Below are positions 32,463-41,220 of a DNA stretch of 41,220 nucleotides, in pieces. Source of the DNA: an uncultured Tenacibaculum sp. (GTDB lineage Bacteria; Bacteroidota; Bacteroidia; Flavobacteriales; Flavobacteriaceae); NCBI GenBank assembly GCA_947504185.1, contig CANNGJ010000025.1:1-41220 (forward strand), read 5' to 3'. A program made the translations under genes and the position numbers. The notes under the pieces were generated by a model. That model had not been told where the DNA came from and ran no database searches. It was given only the letters and a program-made list of their open reading frames with translations. Each line of letters opens with the position of its first letter. Within the stretch, counting starts at the first letter, position 1.

Positions 32463-33155
32463 TTATAGTCCTAATCTAGTATTTACTAGGCTCATAATAC
32501 GATCAAATTGTTCTTTTAATCCCATGTCTGAATTGTCAAACTCTATGGCATCATCTGCTTCTATTAACGGAGAATCTTCTCTAGTAGAGTCTATTCTGTC
32601 ACGCTCTTGTACATTATGTAAAACTTCTTCAAAATTTACTTTGTCTCCACGATTTAATAATTCTTTATAACGACGAGTAGCGCGTTTATCAGCAGAAGCA
32701 GTCATAAATAATTTTAATTCAGCATCAGGAAAAACAACGGTTCCAATATCGCGACCATCCATTACAATACCTTTGTTTTTACCCATTTCTTGTTGCTCGC
32801 TTACTAATTTTCTACGAACTTCAGATATTGCGGCAACTTTACTAACTAGTCTAGAAACCTCAATAGTTCTAATGGTTTTTTCTACATTAATATTATTTAA
32901 ATAGATTTCAGCAAAACCTAAACTTTCATTAAAAGAAAAAGACAAGGTTATGTTGTTTAAATCAATGATTAAATTTTCAGAGTTAAAATGTGAGTCTGAA
33001 ATGTAATTTTGTTGCATGGCATACAAAGTAACGGCTCTATACATGGCGCCAGTATCAACATAAATATACCCTAATTGTTTGGCTAATTGTTTGGCTATCG
33101 TGCTTTTTCCCGTCGATGAAAAACCGTCGATTGCTATGGTTATTTTTTTTGTCAT
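32463..33155 (-). CDS. cmk: cytidylate kinase
   Basis: Cmk phosphorylates CMP and dCMP with ATP. From the ATG at 33155 the protein has 230 residues. The P-loop is GFSSTGKST (normally GPxGxGKST, so a slight variant common in Bacteroidota). It also has YVDTGAMYRAV and VMDGRDIGTVVFPDAELK for nucleotide binding, then ASADKRATRRYKEL and the lid region. An in-frame ATG at 33179 is rejected because it lies within the -7 box TATATTTG (33177-33184). It is a single-gene unit convergent with the RluA-type gene. Confidence 0.96.
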   Translation of the reverse strand: MTKKITIAIDGFSSTGKSTIAKQLAKQLGYIYVDTGAMYRAVTLYAMQQNYISDSHFNSENLIIDLNNITLSFSFNESLGFAEIYLNNINVEKTIRTIEVSRLVSKVAAISEVRRKLVSEQQEMGKNKGIVMDGRDIGTVVFPDAELKLFMTASADKRATRRYKELLNRGDKVNFEEVLHNVQERDRIDSTREDSPLIEADDAIEFDNSDMGLKEQFDRIMSLVNTRLGL

Positions 33156-33176
33156 AAGTATTGAAAAAATAGAATA

Positions 33177-33184
33177 CAAATATA
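33177..33184 (-). promoter_or_regulatory. predicted -7 box of cmk
   Basis: The minus strand reads TATATTTG, a full match to TAnnTTTG, 21 bp upstream of the ATG at 33155, which fixes the cmk start. No -33 match is seen. Confidence 0.55.
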
Positions 33185-33346
33185 CGTTAGATTTATGTTT
33201 TTTAAAAAGTAAATAAGAGTAAGATAGGATGAGTTTTAAAATATTAGAGACAGGTGTTTTACCTTAGTTTTTTTCTTATTGTTGTGTGTTTGTTTTAGTT
33301 TTTATATATTTCTCCTTAATTTAACATTATTTTTTGTTAAAAAGTG

Positions 33347-33354
33347 TAATTTTG
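33347..33354 (+). promoter_or_regulatory. predicted -7 box of the sprC-sprD unit
   Basis: TAATTTTG matches TAnnTTTG, 20 bp before the sprC-like ATG. The leader holds the C-rich segment GCCCCTAATATCCC. The rest of the 33185-33346 gap is AT-rich and shows no other clear element. Confidence 0.55.
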
Positions 33355-33374
33355 AAGCCCCTAATATCCCTTAA

Positions 33375-35582
33375 ATGAAAAAAATAGCTGGAAGCTTACC
33401 ACTACTTTTTGGTGTGTTCCTATTTTTTATTGCAACTTCTGTTTTTGGACAAGAATTATTGAAGCCTAATTTAGGTTTTACTGAAGCTTGTAATGATGCT
33501 AGTATTGTTAATTTTCCAATAGAGTTTAGTTACGCAACAGCTTCATTTAATTCAGACAATGTGTTTACTATTGAGTTATCTGACGCAAGTGGAGTATTTG
33601 GTGATCCTGCAATAAACTTAGGAACTGTAAACAATGAAAATTCAAGTTTTACTTTTACAAGAAGTGTTCAATTACCAGAAGGGACTTTTGGCATTGGGTA
33701 TAAAATAAGATTGGTTTCAACATCACCTGCTATGACAAGTCCAGAGTCTGATGCTTTCGAAGCGTATCATGATATGATGACCGATAGTAGTTTTGGGATT
33801 AATAATGATGATGATTTAGTTTTATGTAACGGTAGCTCTGAAGAGGTACAACTTACAATTGATAGAATTGGTGAGTATTTATGGTATAGGTTAGGTACTG
33901 GCGGAGGGAGTGATACTTTAATAGCTACAACACAAGAACCTAAGCTTACAATTACAGAAATAGGAACTTACCAAGTGTTTATAGATTATGGAGAATGTGG
34001 ATTTGCTAGGTCGCGAACACTAAATGTAATAGGTTTAGGTGCTTCAGATTCTCAAATTAGTGGACCTTCAACCGTTGAAATTTGTGGGGATGCTATGCAC
34101 ACATTTAATGCCAATGTAAATAATGCATCCTACGAATATCAATGGTTTAAAGATGGTGAAGCGATTGCTGGTGCTACTTCAGCTAATTATACTACCCTTA
34201 ATGTAGGGCAATTTGGTAAATATACATTACAAATAACCGCTGGTACTTGTGTAACTATTTCTGATGAAGTTGAGCTAAAACAAGAAACAGCTGCTAGTTT
34301 TACTGTAAGTCCTGCTGGTACTACTCAAGTGTTTTTACCAGGAGAAACGAAAGAAATATGTATAAGTCACGATGCTGCAGCATCAGTAACTATTCAATGG
34401 TATAAAGATGGAGCTCCGTTAGCAGCAAGAACGCAGTTATGTATGAATGTCACTGAACCTGGTGAATATATAGCAAGAGTAACAGAAGTAAATGCATCTG
34501 GTTGCGATGTTATTGTAGATTCTGAACCTTATCGATTTATTGAAGCAACATCTTTTAAACCAACTATTAGAACTGATAATGTAGATTATGAAGACTGTAA
34601 GTTTTCTAGTGAGAAGTTAGTAATTGTTGGTGTTAAAGCTTTAGATGTTGATAATAATGAATATGATTTATCAACAGAACAAATAGCATTGTTAAATTAT
34701 CAATGGAATAAAGATAGTAGTGTAGTTACTGGTGCTACAGATGAAGAATTAGATTTAAATTCTTATTTAGATAGCGGATTATATACTTTAACAGTTAATG
34801 TAGGTGCTGTGTCAGGAACTTCTAATGAATTGGATATTAAGTTAATTGAGTTTCCAGAAATTAATTCAACTTCTATATCAAATTCATTATGTCCAGGAGG
34901 AGATATAAGGTATACAGTAAATAATGTAATAGAAGGTTATACGTACTTGTGGTTTAAAGATGGTGTTGATGTTACGCAAACAGATCCAAATGAGCTTGTT
35001 GTAACAGAGGAAGGAGAGTATGTTTTACAAGTTTCAGGTTTTGGTTGTAATGATATCCAATTAGATCCTATTTCAGTTACCCTATTTGATGATTCATCAA
35101 TAATAATAACACCGTCTGAAAAAGTAGTGATGGATGCATCTGGTTCTGTAACTATAATAGCTTCAGGTGGAGATTCTTATGAATGGTTTCAAGGAGAAGG
35201 CGCTGTTGGAACTCCGTTATCAACAACAGAACAACTTACTGTAAGTTCATTAGGGTTTTATACAGTATTAGTAAGTGTTGGTAATTGTTCGGTAGCAAAA
35301 ATAGTTGAGGTAGTTGAGCAAGATGATTTAGTTTTGGTGCCAAATGTTGTAACGCCTAATGGTGATGGAAAGAATGATACTTGGAAAATATCAAACAGGT
35401 ATGCTTTTCAGCCTTCGATAACAGTTATAATTTATAATTCTGAAGGTAAGGAACTTGTAAATTTAACAGATTATAAAAACGACTGGCCTTTAGAGGATGT
35501 GAAAAATCAACGAACTTTTTATTATAAGATTATTCGTGATGATAAAACGTTAAAGGCAGGAACAATATCAGTATTACATTAA
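33375..35582 (+). CDS. sprC: SprC-like surface protein with T9SS type B sorting domain
   Basis: A 735-residue exported protein. The signal peptide ends near SVFGQ. An N-terminal domain (about 28-150) contains FTIELSDASGVFGDP and IGYKIRLVSTSPAMTSPESDAFEAY, which I recall from SprC-type gliding proteins. Several Ig-like/PKD modules follow, each with a YQWFKDG or YLWFKDG core. The last 80 residues form the gliding motility-associated (CHU_C, type B) C-terminal domain, beginning VPNVVTPNGDGKNDTWKI (about residue 656), which directs export by T9SS. The next genes are a PorP/SprF-like protein and a giant SprB-like adhesin, the order of the F. johnsoniae sprC-sprD-sprB operon. The sprC name rests on this synteny and remembered similarity, not on a search. 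Confidence 0.75.
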   Translation: MKKIAGSLPLLFGVFLFFIATSVFGQELLKPNLGFTEACNDASIVNFPIEFSYATASFNSDNVFTIELSDASGVFGDPAINLGTVNNENSSFTFTRSVQLPEGTFGIGYKIRLVSTSPAMTSPESDAFEAYHDMMTDSSFGINNDDDLVLCNGSSEEVQLTIDRIGEYLWYRLGTGGGSDTLIATTQEPKLTITEIGTYQVFIDYGECGFARSRTLNVIGLGASDSQISGPSTVEICGDAMHTFNANVNNASYEYQWFKDGEAIAGATSANYTTLNVGQFGKYTLQITAGTCVTISDEVELKQETAASFTVSPAGTTQVFLPGETKEICISHDAAASVTIQWYKDGAPLAARTQLCMNVTEPGEYIARVTEVNASGCDVIVDSEPYRFIEATSFKPTIRTDNVDYEDCKFSSEKLVIVGVKALDVDNNEYDLSTEQIALLNYQWNKDSSVVTGATDEELDLNSYLDSGLYTLTVNVGAVSGTSNELDIKLIEFPEINSTSISNSLCPGGDIRYTVNNVIEGYTYLWFKDGVDVTQTDPNELVVTEEGEYVLQVSGFGCNDIQLDPISVTLFDDSSIIITPSEKVVMDASGSVTIIASGGDSYEWFQGEGAVGTPLSTTEQLTVSSLGFYTVLVSVGNCSVAKIVEVVEQDDLVLVPNVVTPNGDGKNDTWKISNRYAFQPSITVIIYNSEGKELVNLTDYKNDWPLEDVKNQRTFYYKIIRDDKTLKAGTISVLH

Positions 35583-35585
35583 TAA

Positions 35586-37427
35586 ATGATGATGAAAAAA
35601 ATTACTTTAATTTTTAGTTTACTATTATGTAGCTTAACAATGTTAGGGCAAACTTCAGGTAGCGGACAGAACTATAATTCATTTAGTTCTAGAAACTTTA
35701 TGAAGTTTAATCGTTTTTTAACGGTACCTACATTTTCTGCTTTAAGAGAAAATAAAACATCATTAACAGCTATTGTTCGAAATAGTAATATTGATTTTGA
35801 TGACAATCCAAGATTGCATTTAATTTCTTATGCAGGAAAAATGCGTGAGAATGTAGGAGCAGGTATGGCTATATATCAGCAAGAGGTTGGAGCAATGAAA
35901 GATTTCGGTGCAATTGCTAATTATGCGCAAAGATTGCAGTTAAATGAAACGATGGATTTAACATTTGGTTTTAATTTTTTATATAGTAGAACTAGTATTG
36001 ATTGGCCTAGGGTATTAGTTCAAGATCAAGATGATTCTTTTTTAGGGAACTTTCAAGATGTTCCTGTTGTTATGCTACAACCAGCAGTTACTTTATCGTT
36101 TGGAAAGTTTGATGTAGGAGTGTTTTTTGAAAACTTACTAGATTTTAATTTAAAAAAGAGCGAGATGGTTACTTCTTTTGGAGAAAAAACATTTTCAGCT
36201 CATGCGATGTATTCGAATGAATTCACTTATGCTTCAGGTATTTTTGAAGGAGCAGATTTAAGAATTTTAGCCATAGCCAGAAAACCTGGTGAAGATGACT
36301 TTAGTGCAGGAGGTAATGTAATTTTAGATTTACCTAAGGCTGGATGGGTAAAAGCAGGTTATGATAAAACTTATGGTATTTCAGCAGGGGTTGGTGTAAA
36401 TATTTCTGATAAGTTAGCAATTGGTTTTAGTTATGAGAAAAGTGATTTTGCTGCAACAAACGAAGTTGGATTAATTTATAATTTTGGGAAAAAATCTTAT
36501 AAAAGAGAACGACCAACAAGAAGGTCAGGAAACGTTAAGGTTACTTTACCAGGAAGAACTCCTGTAAAAGAGGCAGAATATGAAAACCCTGAACATAACG
36601 ATTTATCAGACGAAATTCAAAGAGCACAAGATTCAATTGATATTTTAAATAAAAAAGTAGATGAAGTATTGAGGTTGTTAAAGAATCAACCAGCACCAAA
36701 AACAGTGCAAATAAATACTCCTGTAGAAAATACTGTTGATGAAAAAGATACTTCATTAAAAAGAAGATCTGATGCTCCTTGGCGTCAAAGCACAATTACA
36801 AGAGCTGGAGGTGGAGGAACCATGTATTATTTAGTAGCAGATAGATATAAAAATAAAGATAATGTTGACCCAATAATTGAAAAATGGAAACGATTAGATT
36901 TCGATGCTAAATATATTTTTGAACCTGAAGGTAAATGGTATTATATATACTTAGATAGATTCGCCAAAGAAGAAGAAGCAGAAGATAAAATGGAGGAACT
37001 AGGACTTGGTAGTAAAACAAGGATGTTTGAAAATGATGACAATAAAGACGATTCAGCTATTAAAGTTAAAAAGAATAGTAAAGATGGTGTTTATGTTAGG
37101 AAATTAACCATTGGAGGTAGTGGAGAGAGTTATAAAGAACCTAAAACACAACCACCAGCAAGAGTGCGTACAATGTCGGCAATGAATGGAGTTGCACCGG
37201 GATATTATATACAAACTGTTGTGAATTCTAAAAAATCATTAGCTGATAGAAACGTTGATGAGTTAAGAAATGATAAAATTGATGCAGATTATTTTATAAA
37301 TCCAGTAACAGGATATATGCATGTTTATATCTTTAAAACGGATAACAGAGAAGAGGCTATTGATATGTATAATAGTAATTTAAACGGATCATATTATGAT
37401 CGAAAATCAATAGTTTACGTTAAATAG
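35586..37427 (+). CDS. sprD: PorP/SprF-family outer-membrane protein with SPOR-like C-terminus (SprD-like)
   Basis: A 613-residue protein. After a signal peptide (SLLLCSLTMLGQ) comes a PorP/SprF-type beta-barrel (about 25-300): YNSFSSRNFMKFNRFLTVPTFSALRENK, AGMAIYQQEVGAMKDFGAIANYAQRLQL, GVGVNISDKLAIGFSYEKSDF. PorP/SprF proteins hold type B T9SS substrates at the outer membrane. A basic linker and a short coiled coil (about 335-372) follow. Two SPOR-like modules (about 409-475 and 538-613) end the protein. The second, GYYIQTVVNSKKSLADRNV..IDADYFINPVTGYMHVYIFKTDNREEAIDMY, is the clearer. Located 3 bp after the sprC-like gene. The symbol is from gene order. Confidence 0.75.
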   Translation: MMMKKITLIFSLLLCSLTMLGQTSGSGQNYNSFSSRNFMKFNRFLTVPTFSALRENKTSLTAIVRNSNIDFDDNPRLHLISYAGKMRENVGAGMAIYQQEVGAMKDFGAIANYAQRLQLNETMDLTFGFNFLYSRTSIDWPRVLVQDQDDSFLGNFQDVPVVMLQPAVTLSFGKFDVGVFFENLLDFNLKKSEMVTSFGEKTFSAHAMYSNEFTYASGIFEGADLRILAIARKPGEDDFSAGGNVILDLPKAGWVKAGYDKTYGISAGVGVNISDKLAIGFSYEKSDFAATNEVGLIYNFGKKSYKRERPTRRSGNVKVTLPGRTPVKEAEYENPEHNDLSDEIQRAQDSIDILNKKVDEVLRLLKNQPAPKTVQINTPVENTVDEKDTSLKRRSDAPWRQSTITRAGGGGTMYYLVADRYKNKDNVDPIIEKWKRLDFDAKYIFEPEGKWYYIYLDRFAKEEEAEDKMEELGLGSKTRMFENDDNKDDSAIKVKKNSKDGVYVRKLTIGGSGESYKEPKTQPPARVRTMSAMNGVAPGYYIQTVVNSKKSLADRNVDELRNDKIDADYFINPVTGYMHVYIFKTDNREEAIDMYNSNLNGSYYDRKSIVYVK

Positions 37428-37429
37428 AT

Positions 37430-37437
37430 TAAATTTG
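37430..37437 (+). promoter_or_regulatory. possible separate promoter for the giant adhesin gene
   Basis: TAAATTTG matches TAnnTTTG and starts 3 bp after the sprD-like stop. No -33 element is clear. Together with the C-rich leader (TATCCCC and TATCCCCC repeats, 37454-37479) it may start transcription of the adhesin gene independently. Confidence 0.4.
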
Positions 37438-37483
37438 TAGATACATATATAATTATCCCCAATAATTAAATATCCCCCATATA

Positions 37484-40400
37484 ATGATAAAAAAAATACT
37501 TTTTATAATAATTTTAATAACATCTCATTTCACTTTTTCACAAGAAGTAAAAATAGATGAAGGAAGTTTGAGGCCAGGAGAAAGAAAAGCAGATACTCCT
37601 TTTTCTCTTAGAAAAGAATTGTCTTTAAGAGGGAATTTAACCTTTATAGCTAACAATACATTAAATAGGTCAGGGCAAGGTAATGGACAATCTGCAAATA
37701 ATCCGTATGATGGTCATGGACCTAACAGTGATAGTAACGGCGCTTCTAATATGGATTATATTGATATAGATACTGATCCAACTACATTTTCTTCAAGTAG
37801 TGCTACTTTAAGTTTGCCTACATGTTCAAAAGTTAGCTTTGCTGGGTTATATTGGGCAGCCATATATCCTTATCAGGATTGGGAGGATGAAGAGGATGGA
37901 ATCAACACTAGAGATGATGATTTTAATGAAATGAAGTTTAAGTTACCAGGAGAAACTTCATATAGAGATATTGTAGCAGATAAGTTTGATACTACCGCAA
38001 GAGAGTTAATTTACGATGATGGTATTTCAACAGAAAAGCCATATGTGTGTTTTAAAGATATAACGGCTATGGTACAAGGGTTATCAGACCCTAATGGAGT
38101 GTATTATGGAGCCAATATAAAAGCAACTAAGGGAAAAGATACATTTGGTTCTAGTTTAGGATCGTCAGCAGGATGGATTTTAGTAGTAATTTATGAAAAT
38201 GAAACAGAGTCACAAAAAAAATTCTTTGTTTTTGATGGATTTCAAACCATTAAAGTATTATCGGATGGTTCTCCAGGGGTATTTGATGTTCCTTTTTCTG
38301 GTTTTACAACTATCCCTGTAGGACAAGTAGAAGCAAACTTTTTAGTTGGTACTTTAGAAGGAGATCAAAAAATTGAACACGATACGTTTAATTTAGAAGA
38401 TACTTCAGGAGTTTTTCAACCATTAACATCTGGTAATTTAAACCCTTCTGATAACTTTTTTAATAGTTCTATTACTTTTAATAATCAATATTTAACAGGT
38501 AGAACCCCTGATAGTAGAAATACGTTAGGATTAGATGCTGATCAATTTGAATTAAATAATACCGGAAATTCTTTAATAGGTAATAATCAAACTAGTGGTG
38601 TTTTTCGTTTCTCTACAGAGCAAGACACTTATTGGCCCTTTTTAGCAGCTTTATCTGTTGAGGTTATTGAACCTAAAGTTCAGTTAGTAAAAACTATTGA
38701 TGATGGTACTGGTGTACCTAATAATTTAGCAGGTCAAGATGTAACTCTCGGTAGTTATTTGTGGTATGATATCGCATTTCAAAATGTAGGTACCGATGAT
38801 GCTGTGTCTACAACAATAGTAGATGTTTTACCCAAAAATGTAGATTTATTACCTACTGATTTAATAGTGCCAGCTGGGGTAACTTATGTATACGAACCAC
38901 CAACAGCGGCTAATAGCTTTAGAGGTAAATTAACTTTTACTATACCGAATAATTTAGTAGAGGAGAATGATCCTGCGTATTCGATAAGATTTAGAGTACA
39001 AGTAGCAGTTGATTGTAATGAGTTACGTGATGCATGTTCTAATATTATTCAAAATCAAGCATATGCGAACTATACTGGTAGAGAATCTGGAATAATTATT
39101 TCTAATGAAGAAAGTTTCGAAAGTTTAGATGTATGTAATTTTGGAGTGGTAGGTACATCAAATTTCTTAGTAGATATAGATAATTGTGCTTTCGAAAGAA
39201 CACAAGCTTTATGTGGTACAGATGTAACATTAACTGCAGGTGATGGCTTTGATACCTATTCATGGACTGGTCCAAATGGATTTACAGCAAATACACAATC
39301 AGTTACAGTAACTGAGCTTGGTACTTATGTCGTAACAAGAGGAACAACATCTGTATGTAAAGAAGGTACAGAGACTATAACAGTTATTTCTTATGATACA
39401 GCACCAAACCCTTTAGCTCCTTTTGCAGATAGAATATTAGACACTTGTCCTAATAACAGTTTTGAATTAGCAGAAATATATTTATGTGGTGGTACGAGTT
39501 CAAGGGAAATTAATTTGTCTTCTTTTTCAGGTACTGCGACTACAGTTAGATGGTTTCAGTTAGATGAGAGCTCTTCTTGTATAGACGATAACACTTTTGA
39601 TAATTGTGCTAATGTAGCTACAGACTGTACTTGGAATGAAGTAGGTAGTGGTGAGCTAACAAGAGATTTTACGGATGCAGGTGAGTTTAGGTTAGATGTT
39701 TTATATGATGGGCAATGTCCTATAAGTTATTACTTTAATGTTTATAAAGCAACCTTAAATCCAGTAATTGATGCAGGTGATATTATTTGTGGTACTCCAG
39801 CTGAAATGACAATAAGTAATATTCCTAATGGATATCAGTATAGTTTAAGTGGTATTACAGGTACTGCAACAGCAGGTTATTTTGTAGACTTTCAAGACAG
39901 TAATGTTTTTACAAATATTACCCAAGCAGGAGATTATAATTTAATAATAAGATTAGACGATACTATAGCAGCATCTTGCGAATATACTTTTCCTTTAATA
40001 ATTGTACAAGCTTTAGATATTGAATTACAAGTTGAGCCAAAAGACATGCTATGTGCTGGTGAAGAAGCAACAATTAATGCGAGTATTAATGGAGTTCCAG
40101 GACCTTATACTTATGTTTTATATGAAGGAGCAACTACTGGAGGACCAGTGAGAGGAACCCAAACAGCAATTGCTGATAATAATTTTGAATTTAAAGTTAC
40201 TGATGGAGGATTATATACAGTTGAAGTGTCAACACCAGAATGTTCTGCCACAGATACAGTATTAATTACCGAACCTTCTCAACTTACTTTAACTGCTTTA
40301 GGCATAAAAGATATTACGTGTTTAAACGGAGATAACCCTGGAACAATAGAATTAACAGCTGGCGGAGGTACTATAGTCGCTACTTCAGGTATTCCATATA

Positions 40401-41220
40401 CCTTTGCTGTTTGGTCAGAGCCAGATGCAACTAATCCTAATGGTTACAGTGATTTATATACAAGTATTTCTCAGATTCAAATTTCTGATAGATTAATATC
40501 AGGAACAAATACTTATACTTACTCTGTTCCTAACGGAAATGAAGGAACTTATAGATTTGTAGTTATTGATAATAATGGTTGTTATACTATTTCTGAGCCA
40601 GTAGAAATAGAAGTTGAGCCAGTTTTAGTTTTTACAAATTCAGATACAAATATAACTTGTAATGGTTTAACAAACGGAACAATAGATGTAAATGTAAATG
40701 GAGATGATTTAGGATACTTAATTGAATATCGTTTAAATAATACTGGAACTTGGAGTACTTCAGGAAGTTTTACAGGCTTAGGAGTAAGTACTAATACAGT
40801 TAATATTAGAGCAACCAAAACAGGATACCAGTGTTTTTATGAAATTACAGACATTGAGATCACTGAACCACCTGCATTACAAGGAGGTAGCGCTGCGGCA
40901 ACTTCTTTAGAATGTAACCCGACAGGAGGAACAACTTTAGGAACGATAACATTTACAGCACCTACTGATGGTACCCCTGGCTATTCATATTATTATAAGC
41001 TCACTACAGACGCCGACTATACTTTAGCTACTGTAGATAGTGGCTTAACAGTATCAGATTTACCAGCAGGTATGTATAATACTAGGGTTTTAGATGCTAA
41101 TGATTGTTCATTAGATTTAAATAATGTTACGATTTCAGCTTTACCAGTAATTCCAGCTTTTACAGATGCAGTAACCTATAATTGTAATGGTACAGGAAAT
41201 ATAACTTTAACTGCACCAGC
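37484..41220 (+). CDS. sprB: giant SprB-like surface adhesin (partial, runs off the window)
   Basis: The frame is open from the ATG at 37484 to the right edge, 1245 codons without a stop; the end is missing. A signal peptide (MIKKILFIIILITSHFTFSQ) precedes an N-terminal domain (about 30-400: LRGNLTFIANNTLNRSG, ATLSLPTCSKVSFAGLYWAA). A DUF11-like segment follows (about 405-540, LGSYLWYDIAFQNVGTDDAVS), then Ig-like modules (about 570-640, LTAGDGFDTYSWTGPNGFT). Tandem SprB-type repeats then end in EP motifs at about residues 930 (ITEPSQL), 1045 (EVEPVL) and 1128 (ITEPPAL). The proposed role is the mobile gliding adhesin carried by T9SS. Part of the expected protein, including any C-terminal sorting domain, is outside the window. 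An sprF homologue is predicted just beyond it. Confidence 0.8.
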   Translation, partial: MIKKILFIIILITSHFTFSQEVKIDEGSLRPGERKADTPFSLRKELSLRGNLTFIANNTLNRSGQGNGQSANNPYDGHGPNSDSNGASNMDYIDIDTDPTTFSSSSATLSLPTCSKVSFAGLYWAAIYPYQDWEDEEDGINTRDDDFNEMKFKLPGETSYRDIVADKFDTTARELIYDDGISTEKPYVCFKDITAMVQGLSDPNGVYYGANIKATKGKDTFGSSLGSSAGWILVVIYENETESQKKFFVFDGFQTIKVLSDGSPGVFDVPFSGFTTIPVGQVEANFLVGTLEGDQKIEHDTFNLEDTSGVFQPLTSGNLNPSDNFFNSSITFNNQYLTGRTPDSRNTLGLDADQFELNNTGNSLIGNNQTSGVFRFSTEQDTYWPFLAALSVEVIEPKVQLVKTIDDGTGVPNNLAGQDVTLGSYLWYDIAFQNVGTDDAVSTTIVDVLPKNVDLLPTDLIVPAGVTYVYEPPTAANSFRGKLTFTIPNNLVEENDPAYSIRFRVQVAVDCNELRDACSNIIQNQAYANYTGRESGIIISNEESFESLDVCNFGVVGTSNFLVDIDNCAFERTQALCGTDVTLTAGDGFDTYSWTGPNGFTANTQSVTVTELGTYVVTRGTTSVCKEGTETITVISYDTAPNPLAPFADRILDTCPNNSFELAEIYLCGGTSSREINLSSFSGTATTVRWFQLDESSSCIDDNTFDNCANVATDCTWNEVGSGELTRDFTDAGEFRLDVLYDGQCPISYYFNVYKATLNPVIDAGDIICGTPAEMTISNIPNGYQYSLSGITGTATAGYFVDFQDSNVFTNITQAGDYNLIIRLDDTIAASCEYTFPLIIVQALDIELQVEPKDMLCAGEEATINASINGVPGPYTYVLYEGATTGGPVRGTQTAIADNNFEFKVTDGGLYTVEVSTPECSATDTVLITEPSQLTLTALGIKDITCLNGDNPGTIELTAGGGTIVATSGIPYTFAVWSEPDATNPNGYSDLYTSISQIQISDRLISGTNTYTYSVPNGNEGTYRFVVIDNNGCYTISEPVEIEVEPVLVFTNSDTNITCNGLTNGTIDVNVNGDDLGYLIEYRLNNTGTWSTSGSFTGLGVSTNTVNIRATKTGYQCFYEITDIEITEPPALQGGSAAATSLECNPTGGTTLGTITFTAPTDGTPGYSYYYKLTTDADYTLATVDSGLTVSDLPAGMYNTRVLDANDCSLDLNNVTISALPVIPAFTDAVTYNCNGTGNITLTAP

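Noticed and set aside
33156..33179. Longer start for cmk
   Set aside because: The ATG at 33179 is within the -7 box, so it would not be in the mRNA.
40020..41220. Possible CRISPR-like or mobile repeats at the right edge
   Set aside because: The repetition is in the protein (SprB-type modules with EP endings) and is diverged at DNA level, with no constant repeats and unique spacers.
1..41220. tRNA, rRNA, integrase, transposase or prophage signatures
   Set aside because: None was seen on either strand; the accessory-looking segments have the same AT-rich composition as their neighbours and no flanking repeats.

Overview
This window is about 32% GC and looks like a piece of a Flavobacteriaceae (Bacteroidota) chromosome. 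The family resembles Tenacibaculum or Polaribacter, but the genus is not resolved. The evidence is: promoters of the Bacteroidota type (TTTG, 19 bp, TAnnTTTG), A-rich leaders without Shine-Dalgarno sequences, a type IX secretion (T9SS) type B sorting domain, PorP/SprF-type and SprB-type gliding proteins, FecI/FecR/TonB-receptor signalling, and the DUF4270, DUF4907 and DUF6268 families. No rRNA, tRNA, CRISPR array, insertion sequence or prophage gene was seen. There is no gene-free stretch longer than about 230 bp.

Layout. Positions 1-7150 are core genes: yidC and pyrG (minus strand), then rpmH and carB (plus). 7210-9727 (minus) is a lipoprotein/outer-membrane pair (DUF4270 plus a barrel). 9860-15031 is an accessory module: an outer-membrane barrel, a kelch lipoprotein, a DUF4907 lipoprotein, a LytS-type histidine kinase and a LytTR response regulator. 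It is followed by a separate two-gene unit encoding a DUF6515 protein and an exported EF-hand protein. 15046-21244 is a MarR-controlled RND efflux operon (marR, adaptor, pump, TolC). 21245-23427 holds a thioesterase operon divergent from a GlmU-like bifunctional enzyme. 23464-27347 (minus) is an ECF sigma, FecR and TonB-receptor system. 27411-30606 (minus) is ddl, coaD and an M14 peptidase lipoprotein, divergent from a PASTA protein and an RluA-type pseudouridine synthase (30759-32391). cmk follows (minus). 33347 to the right edge is a gliding/T9SS locus whose order matches sprC-sprD-sprB; the giant adhesin gene runs off the window.

How the parts work together. The most notable result is that the two promoters flanking the LytTR two-component genes share one architecture. 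Each has two direct repeats (GTCTAt, then GTmTAGTA) 21 bp apart, followed by a T-tract, then a TAnnTTTG box exactly 31 bp after the TAGTA. This fits a LytTR dimer site just upstream of the -33 element. It suggests that the barrel/kelch/DUF4907 operon (which also carries the kinase and regulator genes) and the DUF6515/EF-hand unit form one autoregulated envelope-response regulon. To my knowledge this has not been characterised. Other notable features are a perfect 18-bp MarR operator over the efflux promoter, a PorP/SprF barrel fused to two SPOR-like modules beside the SprB-like adhesin, a CarB lacking the C-terminal allosteric domain, and four back-to-back bidirectional terminators that seal convergent gene pairs.
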